Below, one piece after another: positions 27,188 through 37,297 of a stretch of 64,000 bases of DNA; the stretch's first letter is position 1, and each line of letters starts with the position of its first letter. The stretch comes from an uncultured Eggerthellaceae bacterium (GTDB lineage Bacteria; Actinomycetota; Coriobacteriia; Coriobacteriales; Eggerthellaceae). The position numbers and the translations under genes were made by a program. The stretch covers positions 1-64,000 of the forward strand of contig CAKUFS010000005.1 of the NCBI GenBank assembly GCA_934648845.1. Direction: 5' to 3'. Under the pieces are notes generated by a model. The model saw only the letters and a list, made by a program, of their open reading frames with translations, searched no databases and had not been told where the DNA came from.

Positions 27188-27330
27188 TGTAGGGAAAAGA
27201 AGGCGAAGGAGCGGAAGAAAGAAAGCAAGGCCGCCGCAAGCAGCAAGCAACAAAAGCAAGCAACACAGCGCATAGGACGCGAATAAAGCGAAGAAGCAAC
27301 TTTAGGCAGTCGCGAAAACCCAGCCCCGCA

Positions 27331-28899
27331 CTAAATCTTCGCAGAGCCCGTCATTCCCTTGAGCACAGCACTCAAGAATCCCTGACGTTGCTTTTCGTAG
27401 GGAACGCCGCCCAGCAGCAAGCCTTCCACCTTCAGGGAGCCAATATTCGATGCGCCCACGGTATAGGGATCTCCCGAAAGAATAGCCATATCAGCATATT
27501 TTCCCACTTCAAGCGAGCCGCGATCGGCTTCGTCAAACGTCACCCAGGCGCCGTTATACGTGCACATGCGCAGCGCTTCTTGCGGCGTGAGCGATTGCTC
27601 GGACACGCTGTGGTTGCACGCGCGCTGCATCCATAAAATGGGGTCAGGATCGGTGCAGGGAGCATCGCTTCCCGCCGAAAGGACGATTCCCGCATCGGCA
27701 AAAGTACGCAGCGGGTTGAGACGCGCGGCGCGCGTTTCTCCCAAAATGGACGCCAAATACGCATCGGGCTCTTGCGGCCAATCGATGAAGCTCGTTTGCA
27801 TGGGCAGCTGAATGCCGTATTCCGCGCAAATCGCCATGCCAGCGTCCGTAGGCAAGCACGCATGGATGATGCCGTGACGGTGATCTTCGCGGGGGAAATC
27901 GTCGAGCGCTGCCTTCAACGCGCGGGTGGCCTGGTCAAATGCGGCATCTCCAATAGCATGCATCTCAATCTGCAAACCCGCGCGGTTCGCCTTCTTGCAA
28001 AAATCAATCACGGCTTCGTCGCTGTAATACAGCACGCCGCATCCACCCTGGGCATCGGCATACGGCTCAAGCAATGCGGCATCGTGGCTTCCGAAGCAGC
28101 CATCGAGCGCACAGGCGAAACAGCCGCCGATGCGCGGCAGCTTACGGCTGATGGCCACATCAACATCCAGCGACTGGGGAAACACGCGCACTTGAAAGCC
28201 CGATTGCGCGCTCTTCCCCACCCACTTCTCCAGGCTGATATCCAAGTTGCCGGTAAAGCCAACGCCGCTTACGGTGTGCACCATGCCAATGCCGCGACTA
28301 GTCAGAAAATCCATTGCGCCCTGAATGTTTTTCACCAGTTCAGGGATAGAAAGGCTATTCGTAATATAATCGCTCACCGCGAAAAACGCCTCTTGGTTCA
28401 TCTCGCCCGTTTCGGGATGATACCCACGCAGGCCTTTCACCTTGTCATTTATTTTCGCCAAAAGCGCGCTGTTCACCACGCAAGCATGACCGTCGTATTT
28501 CACCATGAAAACCGGCTTGTCGGAGCATGCCTCGTCGAGCTCCGCACGAGACAAAAGACGCCCTTCTTCCACGGAATAAGGCGAAGCGCCAAACGCAACA
28601 AGCGTTTTCGACGTGCACCTCCGCGCGAAATCGGCAACCATTTCCTTGATTTCACGGTTCGAGCGCGCATGCATAACATTTAAGCCCGCGTTGAACGTTG
28701 CAAAAGACGCCAAATGCTCGTGCGTATCCACAAACGACGGACATAGCACGCGCTCACCCAGCTGTTCGCACGGAGCATTAGCAAAGCGTTCGGGCAGGTC
28801 ATCGCCTACATAAACAATACGCCCCTGGTCCTCCACCAAATAGCGCACCACGCTATCACGCGCATCCACCGTCAGAATTGTGCCCTCATAAACTTTCAC
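27331..28899 (-). CDS. YtcJ-like metal-dependent amidohydrolase
   Basis: A 522-residue amidohydrolase of the YtcJ (amidohydrolase 3) family. Metal-site motifs are FVDTHEHL near residue 60, EMHAIGD near 315 and LSAGSDAPC near 400. The C-terminal composite beta-sheet domain contains SLEVGKYADMAILSGDP. Members hydrolyse amide or amidine bonds; the substrate is unknown. The start is GTG at 28899 with AGAAGG upstream. It stands alone, facing away from gltB. Confidence 0.85.
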   Translation of the reverse strand: MKVYEGTILTVDARDSVVRYLVEDQGRIVYVGDDLPERFANAPCEQLGERVLCPSFVDTHEHLASFATFNAGLNVMHARSNREIKEMVADFARRCTSKTLVAFGASPYSVEEGRLLSRAELDEACSDKPVFMVKYDGHACVVNSALLAKINDKVKGLRGYHPETGEMNQEAFFAVSDYITNSLSIPELVKNIQGAMDFLTSRGIGMVHTVSGVGFTGNLDISLEKWVGKSAQSGFQVRVFPQSLDVDVAISRKLPRIGGCFACALDGCFGSHDAALLEPYADAQGGCGVLYYSDEAVIDFCKKANRAGLQIEMHAIGDAAFDQATRALKAALDDFPREDHRHGIIHACLPTDAGMAICAEYGIQLPMQTSFIDWPQEPDAYLASILGETRAARLNPLRTFADAGIVLSAGSDAPCTDPDPILWMQRACNHSVSEQSLTPQEALRMCTYNGAWVTFDEADRGSLEVGKYADMAILSGDPYTVGASNIGSLKVEGLLLGGVPYEKQRQGFLSAVLKGMTGSAKI

Positions 28900-29106
28900 A
28901 CGTGCCTTCTTTCATGCGGTTTTACTTAGCGTGTTCAGTTTATCACCATTTCTAGACATTAATGAACATGCTCTTGCCCACCGTGCTAAAATACGGAACC
29001 CAAAAAGCGCACCCCGCCAATCGAAACATACCCGAAACACCACGCTAACAAACGTGCAAATTCAACGTCATACACTAGTTTGGAAGTACCCTGTAAGGAG
29101 CAGTTT

Positions 29107-32100
29107 ATGGAAAACCAAACGTTGTACAGCCCAACATTCGAGCATGATTCATGCGGCATTGGCGGCGTTATTCAGATAAAAGGCATCCGCAGCCACGCTT
29201 GCGTGGAAGACGCCTTGAGCATTGTAGAAAAGCTGGAGCACCGCGCCGGCAAGGATGCCAGCGGTGAAACCGGCGATGGCGTAGGCATTATCCTGCAAGT
29301 TCCCACACGCCTTCTGAACAGCGTTGTTGTTGAAGAGGGCCTGATGCAGGCGCAGCCCGACGCAAACCCCCTGGGTGGCGCGGGCGATATTGGCGTGGGT
29401 ATGATCTTCTTCCCGCAAGATGATCTGAAGCGCCAGATGCTCATGCACAAGCTAGAGCGCATTTGCGCACGCCGCAACGTTCCCTTCGCCACGTGGCGCA
29501 AAGTTCCCACGAACCCCGACATCCTGGGAAAGAAGGCACGCGACTGCATGCCCGCCATCTATCAAGCGCTGGTTATACGTCCCAGCAACGTGGAAGCGGG
29601 CCTGGACTTTGACCGCTTGCTCTACCTGGTACGCCGCGAGTTCGAGCAGTCGGCCACAGCCGAGGGGTGCTATGTGGCATCGTTTAGCAGCCGCACCGTG
29701 GTCTACAAAGGCATGTTCCTGGTGAAGCAGCTGCGCAAATTCTACCCTGACCTGCAGGATTCCCGCTGCGAGAGCGCCATTGCCCTGGTGCATTCCCGCT
29801 TTTCCACGAACACGAACCCCAGCTGGCAGCGAGCGCATCCCAACCGCGTGCTGCTGCACAACGGCGAAATCAACACGATTCGCGGCAACCTTGACCGCAT
29901 GAACGCGCGCGAAGAAACCATGAGCAGCCCGCAGTTCCAAAATGACATGGAATGCGTGATGCCCGTGATCGACAGCGCCGGCTCTGACAGCGCCATGCTG
30001 GACAATGCGCTGGAATTCCTGATGTTTTCCGGCATTGAACTGCCAAAAGCCGTAATGATGCTGGTGCCTGAGCCCTGGAGCAAGAACACGAACATCTCGG
30101 TGGCGCGCCGAAACATGTTCCATTATTACGCCACCATGATGGAGCCCTGGGACGGCCCGGCGGCGCTGTTGTTCACCGATGGCGAAGTGATGGGCGCAGC
30201 ACTTGACCGCAACGGCCTGCGCCCCGCGCGCTATTACGTAACCGACGATGACCGCCTGATTCTTTCTTCTGAAGTGGGCGTTCTTGATATTCCCGATGAG
30301 CACATCGTTACCAAGCAGCGTCTGGAGCCGGGTCGCATGCTGGTGGTGGACACCGTTGCCGGCGCGGTGAAAGACGACGAAGCAATCAAAGAGGGTTACG
30401 CCGCAGAGCATCCGTATGGCGAATGGCTTGACTGCCAGCTTATCAAGCTGGAAGAGCTGCCCGAGCCAAAGCGCGCGCTGCATTATTACGATGCGCATGA
30501 GTTGGCGCGTTTGCGCCGCGCATTCGGCTATTCCTACGAAGACGTGTACTCCGTGCTGCTCCCCATGGCGAAATCTGGCGTTGAACCCACTGCCGCCATG
30601 GGAATTGACACGCCGCTGGCCGTGCTGGACAAAGGCGAGCGACCACTGTTCGATTACTTCAAGCAAATGTTTGCGCAGGTCACAAACCCGCCCATCGATT
30701 CCACGCGTGAAGCCATTGTCACCGACACCACGGTATACGTGGGAAGCGACGGCAATTTGCTGGAAGATCGCGCGGAAAACTGCCGCTTGCTGCAAATCGA
30801 TTCGCCCATTTTGACCGAAATGGAGCTGGAAAAGATCAAGGCACTTGATGAACCAAACCTGAAATCCCAGGTCATCAGCTTGCTTTATTACGAGAACACA
30901 CCGCTTTCCACCGTGCTTGACCGCTTGTTCCTAAGCATCGAGAAAGCCTACCACCAAGGCGCGAACGTCATTATCCTGTCCGATCGCGGCGTGGACGAGA
31001 ACCATCTTCCCATCCCTTCGCTTCTTGCGGTTGCAGCCGTTGAGCAGTACCTGGTCAGCACGAAAAAGCGCACTGCTATCTCGGTGATTCTAGAAAGCGC
31101 CGAACCCACGTGCGTGCATCACTTCACCACGCTTTTGGGCTATGGCGCCCGCGCAGTATGCCCCTACCTGGCCCACCAGTGCATTCGTCAGCTCACGCAA
31201 ACGGGCGCGCTTGACCGCGACCCCTCTGTTGCCATTGCCGATTACGACCGAGCCGTTTTGCAGGGCGTGGTGAAGGTTTCGGCAAAAATGGGCATTTCCG
31301 CACTTCAATCGTACCAAAGCGCCCAGATTTTCGAAATCTTGGGCCTGAAGAAAGAAGTGGTTGACCGGTATTTCACGAACACGGTAAGCCGCATTGGCGG
31401 CATTGGACTGGCCGAAATTGGCAATCTTGTTGCCAAGCGTCACCGCTGCGCGTTCGACCCGCTGGGCCTGACCGAAGATTTGAGCTTGCCCACCGTGGGC
31501 GACCACAAAATGAGCAATACGCCGGGCGCGCGCGACCACATGATAAACCCCCTGACCATCCGCCTGCTGCAGCATGCAGCGCAAACGGGCGATTACGAAA
31601 GCTTCAAGCAGTACTCCGCGCTGGTGGACGATGCCGTAATGCCCCACACGTTGCGCGGTTTGCTGTCGCTTAACACCAACGGATGCCAGCCCATCGATAT
31701 CAGCGAAGTAGAGCCCGCAGACAACATTGTGAAGCGCTTCAAGACGGGCGCCATGAGCTACGGCTCCATCTCGCAAGAAGCCCACGAATGTCTTGCTATT
31801 GCCATGAATCATTTGGGCGGCAAGAGCAATTCCGGCGAAGGCGGCGAAGATCCTGCGCGCCTGGGCACCGAGCGCAACAGCGCTATCAAGCAAGTTGCAA
31901 GCGGTCGCTTCGGCGTGACCAGCGAATACTTGGTAAGCGCAGAAGAGATTCAAATTAAGATGGCCCAAGGAGCAAAACCAGGCGAAGGCGGCCACTTGCC
32001 CGGCGGCAAAGTGTGGCCCTGGATTGCGAAAACGCGCTACTCCACCCCCGGCGTGAGCTTGATTTCGCCGCCACCTCATCATGATATCTACTCCATCGAA

Positions 32101-33675
32101 GACTTGGCAGAGCTCATTTACGACCTGAAAAACGCGAATAAAAACGCGCGCATTGCCGTGAAACTCGTGAGTGAAGCGGGCGTGGGCACCATTGCCGCAG
32201 GCGTAGCAAAAGCGGGCGCGCAAACCGTGCTGGTCTCTGGCTATGATGGCGGCACGGGCGCGGCACCACGCAGCTCCATTTCCAGTGCCGGCCTGCCCTG
32301 GGAGCTGGGCGTGGCCGAAGTGCACCAAACGCTCATCCAAAACGACCTGCGCTCTCACGTGCGCATCGAGGCCGATGGCAAGCTTCTGACCGGCCGCGAT
32401 GTTGCTGTTGCCGCCATTTTAGGCGCTGAAGAGTTCGGCTTTGCCACTGCGCCGCTTATTGCCATGGGGTGCGACATGATGCGCGTGTGCAACTTGGATA
32501 CGTGCCCCGTGGGCATTGCCACGCAAAACCCGCAGCTGCGCAAAAATTTCCGCGGGAAGCCCGAACATGTAGAAAACTTCATGCGTTTTATTGCCGAAGA
32601 AGTGCGCGAGATTCTTGCTTCGTTTGGTATGCGTACCCTGGATGAACTCGTCGGACGCACCGATTTGCTGGTAGCCGACCGCGCATGCCCCAGTGAAAAA
32701 GCGCGCAATATCGTGTTTGACCGCATTCTGGCAAAAGCAAGCGATGAGCCCGTGTTGTTCAACGAGGCCGATGCATTCGATTTCAAGCTGGACGAAACGC
32801 TTGATGCGCATTACTTGCTGCCCGTGCTGGACCAGGAGAAAGGCAAGCACCGCAGTCGCGGCAAGCAGGGTTGCTGCAGCGTGACGGCATCGCCCATCCC
32901 CATCAGCAGCACCGACCGCGCCTGTGGCACGCTGTTCGGCGCGGAACTCACGCGCCGCTTCGGCACCAGCCTTGAGCCCGACGCCTTCCACTTCACGCTG
33001 CAAGGTGGTGCGGGACAAAGCTTTGGTGCGTTCATCCCCCGCGGTATGACCCTTGAGCTTGAAGGCGATAGCAACGATTACCTGGGCAAAGGGCTTTCGG
33101 GCGGGCAGATTATCGTGTATCCGCCCAAGGGAAGCACGCGCCCCGCAGAGCAGAACGTAATCATCGGCAACGTGGCACTCTATGGCGCAACAAGCGGACG
33201 CGCGTTCATCAACGGACGCGCAGGAGAGCGCTTCTGCGTGCGCAACTCCGGTGCGGTGGCCGTAGTAGAAGGCGTGGGCGATCACGGCTGCGAATACATG
33301 ACCGGCGGCATTGCCGTGATTCTTGGAAGCACCGGTCGCAATTTCGCTGCGGGTATGAGCGGCGGCGTGGCGTACGTTTTGGACGAGCAGCACGACCTGT
33401 ATCTGCGTACGAACAAGCAACTTGTTGCTATTGAGCAGGTAAAAGATCCCGATGACATTGCAACACTGAAAGCGCTTATCGAAGAACACGCGCGCTTGAC
33501 GGGATCCGCGCAGGCAAAGCGCCTTCTTGTTGATTTCGAGGCGCGCATCGACCGCTTCAAGAAAGTCATACCGCATGCTTACCAGAAAATGACGCAATGC
33601 ATCAACCGCAATATACAGCAGGGCATGAGCCCTGATGAAGCCGCCACTAAGGCGTTTTTGGAAAGGGACGAATAG
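29107..33675 (+). CDS. gltB: Glutamate synthase, large subunit
   Basis: A 1522-residue glutamate synthase large subunit. The glutaminase domain starts with the catalytic Cys 16 in HDSCGIGG after a short propeptide. The FMN/synthase domain carries ALEEFGFATAPL-like and CNLDTCPVGIATQNP segments for the iron-sulfur cluster. The C-terminal GXGXG-type beta-helix domain contains GGQIIVYPPKG and MTGGIAVILG. It makes glutamate from glutamine and 2-oxoglutarate. ATG at 29107 follows AAGGAG. gltD follows after 2 nt. Citrate synthase in the same window could supply its carbon skeleton. Confidence 0.96.
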   Translation: MENQTLYSPTFEHDSCGIGGVIQIKGIRSHACVEDALSIVEKLEHRAGKDASGETGDGVGIILQVPTRLLNSVVVEEGLMQAQPDANPLGGAGDIGVGMIFFPQDDLKRQMLMHKLERICARRNVPFATWRKVPTNPDILGKKARDCMPAIYQALVIRPSNVEAGLDFDRLLYLVRREFEQSATAEGCYVASFSSRTVVYKGMFLVKQLRKFYPDLQDSRCESAIALVHSRFSTNTNPSWQRAHPNRVLLHNGEINTIRGNLDRMNAREETMSSPQFQNDMECVMPVIDSAGSDSAMLDNALEFLMFSGIELPKAVMMLVPEPWSKNTNISVARRNMFHYYATMMEPWDGPAALLFTDGEVMGAALDRNGLRPARYYVTDDDRLILSSEVGVLDIPDEHIVTKQRLEPGRMLVVDTVAGAVKDDEAIKEGYAAEHPYGEWLDCQLIKLEELPEPKRALHYYDAHELARLRRAFGYSYEDVYSVLLPMAKSGVEPTAAMGIDTPLAVLDKGERPLFDYFKQMFAQVTNPPIDSTREAIVTDTTVYVGSDGNLLEDRAENCRLLQIDSPILTEMELEKIKALDEPNLKSQVISLLYYENTPLSTVLDRLFLSIEKAYHQGANVIILSDRGVDENHLPIPSLLAVAAVEQYLVSTKKRTAISVILESAEPTCVHHFTTLLGYGARAVCPYLAHQCIRQLTQTGALDRDPSVAIADYDRAVLQGVVKVSAKMGISALQSYQSAQIFEILGLKKEVVDRYFTNTVSRIGGIGLAEIGNLVAKRHRCAFDPLGLTEDLSLPTVGDHKMSNTPGARDHMINPLTIRLLQHAAQTGDYESFKQYSALVDDAVMPHTLRGLLSLNTNGCQPIDISEVEPADNIVKRFKTGAMSYGSISQEAHECLAIAMNHLGGKSNSGEGGEDPARLGTERNSAIKQVASGRFGVTSEYLVSAEEIQIKMAQGAKPGEGGHLPGGKVWPWIAKTRYSTPGVSLISPPPHHDIYSIEDLAELIYDLKNANKNARIAVKLVSEAGVGTIAAGVAKAGAQTVLVSGYDGGTGAAPRSSISSAGLPWELGVAEVHQTLIQNDLRSHVRIEADGKLLTGRDVAVAAILGAEEFGFATAPLIAMGCDMMRVCNLDTCPVGIATQNPQLRKNFRGKPEHVENFMRFIAEEVREILASFGMRTLDELVGRTDLLVADRACPSEKARNIVFDRILAKASDEPVLFNEADAFDFKLDETLDAHYLLPVLDQEKGKHRSRGKQGCCSVTASPIPISSTDRACGTLFGAELTRRFGTSLEPDAFHFTLQGGAGQSFGAFIPRGMTLELEGDSNDYLGKGLSGGQIIVYPPKGSTRPAEQNVIIGNVALYGATSGRAFINGRAGERFCVRNSGAVAVVEGVGDHGCEYMTGGIAVILGSTGRNFAAGMSGGVAYVLDEQHDLYLRTNKQLVAIEQVKDPDDIATLKALIEEHARLTGSAQAKRLLVDFEARIDRFKKVIPHAYQKMTQCINRNIQQGMSPDEAATKAFLERDE

Positions 33676-33677
33676 CC

Positions 33678-35027
33678 ATGGGAAAGCCAACTGGATTCAT
33701 TGATTACGCGCGCCAGGCTGCACCCGACCGTCCTGCAGCTACTCGCATTGCCGATTTCGAATTCATCCACGGATGCCTTGATGCCCCAGCACGCATGCAG
33801 CAGGCGGCGCGTTGCATGGACTGCGGCGTTCCGTTTTGCCAGACAAGCACCACCCTTGACGGAAAACAGGTGGGCTGCCCGCTGAACAATCTGATTCCCG
33901 AATGGAATCAGCAGCTGTGGAGCAACAACCTGCCCATGGCGCTTGATCGCCTGCTGAAAACGAACTGTTTTCCCGAGTTCACGGGATACGTGTGCCCCGC
34001 GCCATGCGAGCGCGCGTGCTCGTGTCGTAAGGCAACGCTCACAGCAAGCGCCGTTTCCATAAACGACAACGAACGATTCATCATTGACGCCGCGTTTAAC
34101 CAGGGGCTTATGCAGCCGCAGGTCCCCGCGCGCAGAAGCGGCAAGACCGTTGCCGTTATCGGATCGGGGCCTGCCGGCCTTACCGTAGCTCAGCTTTTGA
34201 ACCAACGCGGGCACGCCGTTACCGTATACGAGCGCGACCTTCATCCCGGCGGCCTTTTGGTATATGGCATCCCCAACATGAAACTGCCAAAAAACGTGGT
34301 TGCACGCCGCATTGCGCTGATGGAAGCAGAAGGGGTGCACTTCGAATGCGGCACCGACGTGGGAAAAGACATAAGTCTGCCCACGTTGGCGCAGCAATAC
34401 GATGCCGTAATCTTGGCTGTGGGCGCGCAAACACCGCGTGCCGTGAATTTCGAAGGCAGCGCAACGGGCATCTGTTTCGCCCTGGATTACTTGGGCGCTG
34501 CGGCTCGTGCTTATTTGCGAGAAGCCGCCTGCGACCCTGCCCTCAATGCACACGGAAAGACGGTGGCTGTTATCGGTGCAGGTGACACCGCCAACGACTG
34601 CATTGCCACGGCGTTGCGCCAGGGGGCACGCGATATCGTGCAACTCATTCGCCGCGCCGCCGCCGATTACGGCGCCGCCGCCGACTACGCCCACGAAGAA
34701 TCGCAAGCGAAGTTCGAACGCGACATCCGCCGCTTCGAAACTCGGGTTACCGCTGTTCACGCGAACGAGAAAGGTGCGCTGGCTGGCATTACGCTTTCAA
34801 CGACTGCCGGATCCACCGATATTGAAGCAGAACTTCTTATTGTTGCCTCGGGCTTCACCGGTGCTGAAACATATGCAACGCAAGGCGTTGACCTAGAAGA
34901 ATACGGCAACATCTTCCAAGCGGGCGACATGGTAACAGGAGCATCGCTTGTGGTCAGCGCCATGGCGCATGCCCGTAAAATCGCACGCGCCGTGGACATA
35001 TCCCTTACGGGGTACTCCACCATCTAA
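33678..35027 (+). CDS. gltD: Glutamate synthase, small subunit
   Basis: A 449-residue NAD(P)H-dependent small subunit. The N-terminal Cys motifs CMDCGVPFC and CPAPCERACSC bind two 4Fe-4S clusters. The FAD site is GSGPAGLTVAQLL and the NAD(P)H site is GAGDTANDCIATALRQGA. It passes electrons from NAD(P)H to the large subunit. It is slightly shorter than typical GltD (about 470-490) but has all landmarks. It begins 2 nt after the gltB stop with GGGA upstream. Confidence 0.95.
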   Translation: MGKPTGFIDYARQAAPDRPAATRIADFEFIHGCLDAPARMQQAARCMDCGVPFCQTSTTLDGKQVGCPLNNLIPEWNQQLWSNNLPMALDRLLKTNCFPEFTGYVCPAPCERACSCRKATLTASAVSINDNERFIIDAAFNQGLMQPQVPARRSGKTVAVIGSGPAGLTVAQLLNQRGHAVTVYERDLHPGGLLVYGIPNMKLPKNVVARRIALMEAEGVHFECGTDVGKDISLPTLAQQYDAVILAVGAQTPRAVNFEGSATGICFALDYLGAAARAYLREAACDPALNAHGKTVAVIGAGDTANDCIATALRQGARDIVQLIRRAAADYGAAADYAHEESQAKFERDIRRFETRVTAVHANEKGALAGITLSTTAGSTDIEAELLIVASGFTGAETYATQGVDLEEYGNIFQAGDMVTGASLVVSAMAHARKIARAVDISLTGYSTI

Positions 35028-35041
35028 ACCACCCTATAAAA

Positions 35042-35069
35042 AAGGGAATCGGCAATAACCGATTCCCTT
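35042..35069 (-). terminator. Terminator between gltD and cysK
   Basis: A perfect 11-bp stem, AAGGGAATCGG / CCGATTCCCTT, with a 6-nt loop. On the minus strand it is followed by six T, so it chiefly ends the cysK transcript. It lies between convergent genes and may act on gltBD as well. Confidence 0.8.
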
Positions 35070-35113
35070 ACCACCAAGCATTCAAGCTTCCAAACGGGTT
35101 TACTGAACAGCCC

Positions 35114-36046
35114 TTATTCCCCCGCGAACAGGTCGGTAGAGAAATAGCGCTCACCCGTGTCGGGCAGAAGCGTGACAACGGTTTTGCCAGCCCCCAGCTT
35201 ACGCGCCAAACGACGCGCGGCAGCCACATTCGTACCCGAAGAAACACCCACCATCAGACCTTCGTTGCGTGCTAAATCGCGCGCTGTTTGAAGCGCTTCT
35301 TCATCGGTGATAATACAGATATCGTCGTAAACTTCCTGGTCAAGAATGTCGGGGATCAAGCCATCGCCAATGCCCATTTGCATATGGGTTCCCACTTCGT
35401 GCCCTGAAAGAATGGCGGCGTTTTCGGGCTCGGCCGCCCAAATTTCAATGTCGGGATATTGGCTTTTCAGGGTCTGGCCAATGCCCGAAATCGTGCCACC
35501 CGTGCCTATACCCGAGCAAAAACCATCAACGGACCCTTCCATGTCCTCGATGATTTCTTGCGCGGTGTGGTACTTATGAGCATACAAGTTATCGATATTC
35601 TCGAACTGCTGCGGAACATACACATTGGGGTTTTCCGCCGCCATGCGATTCGCCGTGTCAATGCATTCCTGGATGCACTTTCCAATATCGCCGTCATCGT
35701 GAACGATGATTACATTGGCACCGTAATGGCGAACCAGCTTGCGGCGCTCTTCGGAAACGCTATCGGGCATGATGATGGTCGCTTTATATCCGCGCACCGC
35801 AGCAACCAGCGCCAGGCCAATACCTTGATTTCCGCTGGTAGGCTCAACAATAATGGTGTCGGGCTTGATGTCGCCGCGCTCTTCGGCGGCCGTAATCATT
35901 TGATATGCGGTGCGGGTCTTTACGCTGCCGCCCACGTTGATGCCTTCGAACTTGCCGATAATCTGAGCGGCATCGGGCTCGCAAAAACTATTAAGGCGGA
36001 TGAGCGGCGTGTGGCCCATGGCCTCTAATACGTTGTTGTAAATCAT
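35114..36046 (-). CDS. cysK: Cysteine synthase (O-acetylserine sulfhydrylase)
   Basis: A 310-residue PLP enzyme of fold type II. The PLP lysine lies in NVGGSVKTRTA, the substrate loop is EPTSGNQGIGLAL, and the phosphate-binding loop is CSGIGTGGTISGIG. The end of the fold has MVGVSSGTNVAAA. It makes cysteine from O-acetylserine and sulfide. The residue after the PLP Lys is Thr rather than the usual Asp (SVKDR), a known type of variation in this family. ATG at 36046 has GGAG upstream. No serine acetyltransferase gene is adjacent. Confidence 0.9.
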   Translation of the reverse strand: MIYNNVLEAMGHTPLIRLNSFCEPDAAQIIGKFEGINVGGSVKTRTAYQMITAAEERGDIKPDTIIVEPTSGNQGIGLALVAAVRGYKATIIMPDSVSEERRKLVRHYGANVIIVHDDGDIGKCIQECIDTANRMAAENPNVYVPQQFENIDNLYAHKYHTAQEIIEDMEGSVDGFCSGIGTGGTISGIGQTLKSQYPDIEIWAAEPENAAILSGHEVGTHMQMGIGDGLIPDILDQEVYDDICIITDEEALQTARDLARNEGLMVGVSSGTNVAAARRLARKLGAGKTVVTLLPDTGERYFSTDLFAGE

Positions 36047-36083
36047 TCATTTCTCCAACGGATAGAGCTTTTATATGGTGCAA

Positions 36084-36092
36084 AGTGTAGCA
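36084..36092 (-). promoter_or_regulatory. Possible extended -10 before cysK
   Basis: On the minus strand TGCTACACT fits an extended -10 element about 40 nt before cysK. The -35 region is weak. The 234-nt gap up to the Fic gene holds no gene. Confidence 0.3.
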
Positions 36093-36280
36093 CTCTCAGC
36101 AGATTTTTCACGAAACACGCGGCCAGAAGGCAAAACTTGCTGCGCATTTTATGCGCTGAAACGATCAACAGCAGTCTGCAACCATCCACCCGGCAAGCTC
36201 CCGCCCCTTTCGCGCGCCGGAACAACGCCACTCGCGAAGCGCATAGTTACTCGTAGAGTTTTTCGGCGGCATTGAATTTC

Positions 36281-37129
36281 CTATTGGCTTTTCCGGGTAA
36301 CGTCAGTCTCGTCGCCCAATAGATAATCCTCAATTCGCGAAGCCGCAGACCGAACCATCTCATGCTCTTTATAATCAACCAAAAGACCCAGCACCTTTTT
36401 CAAACGTTCCTGCAGAGTAAGGCAGAAAAACGCCACGAAAGGATACGGATCGTCCTCCAGCTGAAACGCACGAATAGCCGTAATATAGCGAGCCCTACTT
36501 TCGGCTTGGATGTTAATTGGCTCGTATCCAGCCTGCATGAGTAAGTAATTGCTCATAAGCCGACCCGTGCGTCCATTAGCGTTGACAAAAGGATGAATAC
36601 TCTCAAACTCCAAATGAAACAAAGCGGCCGTGACAACGGCATGTTTCTTGGACCTCAAAATTGACGTAACCAGGCTCTCCATACGTTCTGGCACATAAAG
36701 AGAAGGCGCTGGCTGAAAAGAAGTTCCCGTTATTTCCACCTCTGTTGTTCGATAGAAACCCCGCGTCATGGGATCCCGTGCCTCGGCATACACAAGTTCA
36801 TGCGCGCGTTTTATAAGCTGTTCGCTAAAGGCGGACCCTTCTTCTATCGTCTCAAACAAAAAACGCAAAGCAGCAAAGCCGCCTTCTGCCTGATAGATGT
36901 CGTCTTGGGGGGCGTCTACGGAAATACCCCGATAAACAAGAGCAGTATCACCAAGCGATAGCGTGCTTCCCTCAATATTGTTGGAATTGTAAGTTGACTC
37001 GACCGCCCAGCCTTCCATTATGCGGGAATACGCATCGGGCTTTTGCTTTTTCGCCGCGGCAATCTTTTCCTGCAACGAGTCGATATCCGCAAGAACAGGG
37101 TCAAGATCCCGTATTTGCTCAAAACTCAT
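36281..37129 (-). CDS. Fic family protein (likely AMP transferase, class II)
   Basis: A 282-residue Fic protein. The core motif reads HPFVNANGRTGR: catalytic His, Asn and the two Arg are present, but the first Gly of the usual GNGR is Ala. An N-terminal inhibitory motif SNNIEG matches (S/T)xxxE(G/N) before the Fic domain, so it should be self-inhibited (class II). Fic enzymes usually transfer AMP to Ser, Thr or Tyr of target proteins. ATG at 37129 is preferred; a TTG 24 nt upstream is also in frame. No separate antitoxin gene is visible. Confidence 0.85.
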   Translation of the reverse strand: MSFEQIRDLDPVLADIDSLQEKIAAAKKQKPDAYSRIMEGWAVESTYNSNNIEGSTLSLGDTALVYRGISVDAPQDDIYQAEGGFAALRFLFETIEEGSAFSEQLIKRAHELVYAEARDPMTRGFYRTTEVEITGTSFQPAPSLYVPERMESLVTSILRSKKHAVVTAALFHLEFESIHPFVNANGRTGRLMSNYLLMQAGYEPINIQAESRARYITAIRAFQLEDDPYPFVAFFCLTLQERLKKVLGLLVDYKEHEMVRSAASRIEDYLLGDETDVTRKSQ

Positions 37130-37297
37130 ATGACACCCAACCCTTATGTCCAAACATCCCTATAACGTGAAAAGAATATCACCGACAACGAACGCTTCTT
37201 CTGGCAATCGCCCTTCGCGCAAAACCAACCGAAGAAACATTCATTAAAAACAAAAGAGGGTCAAACCGACATCGTGTAGGTTCCGCAATAGACCCCG

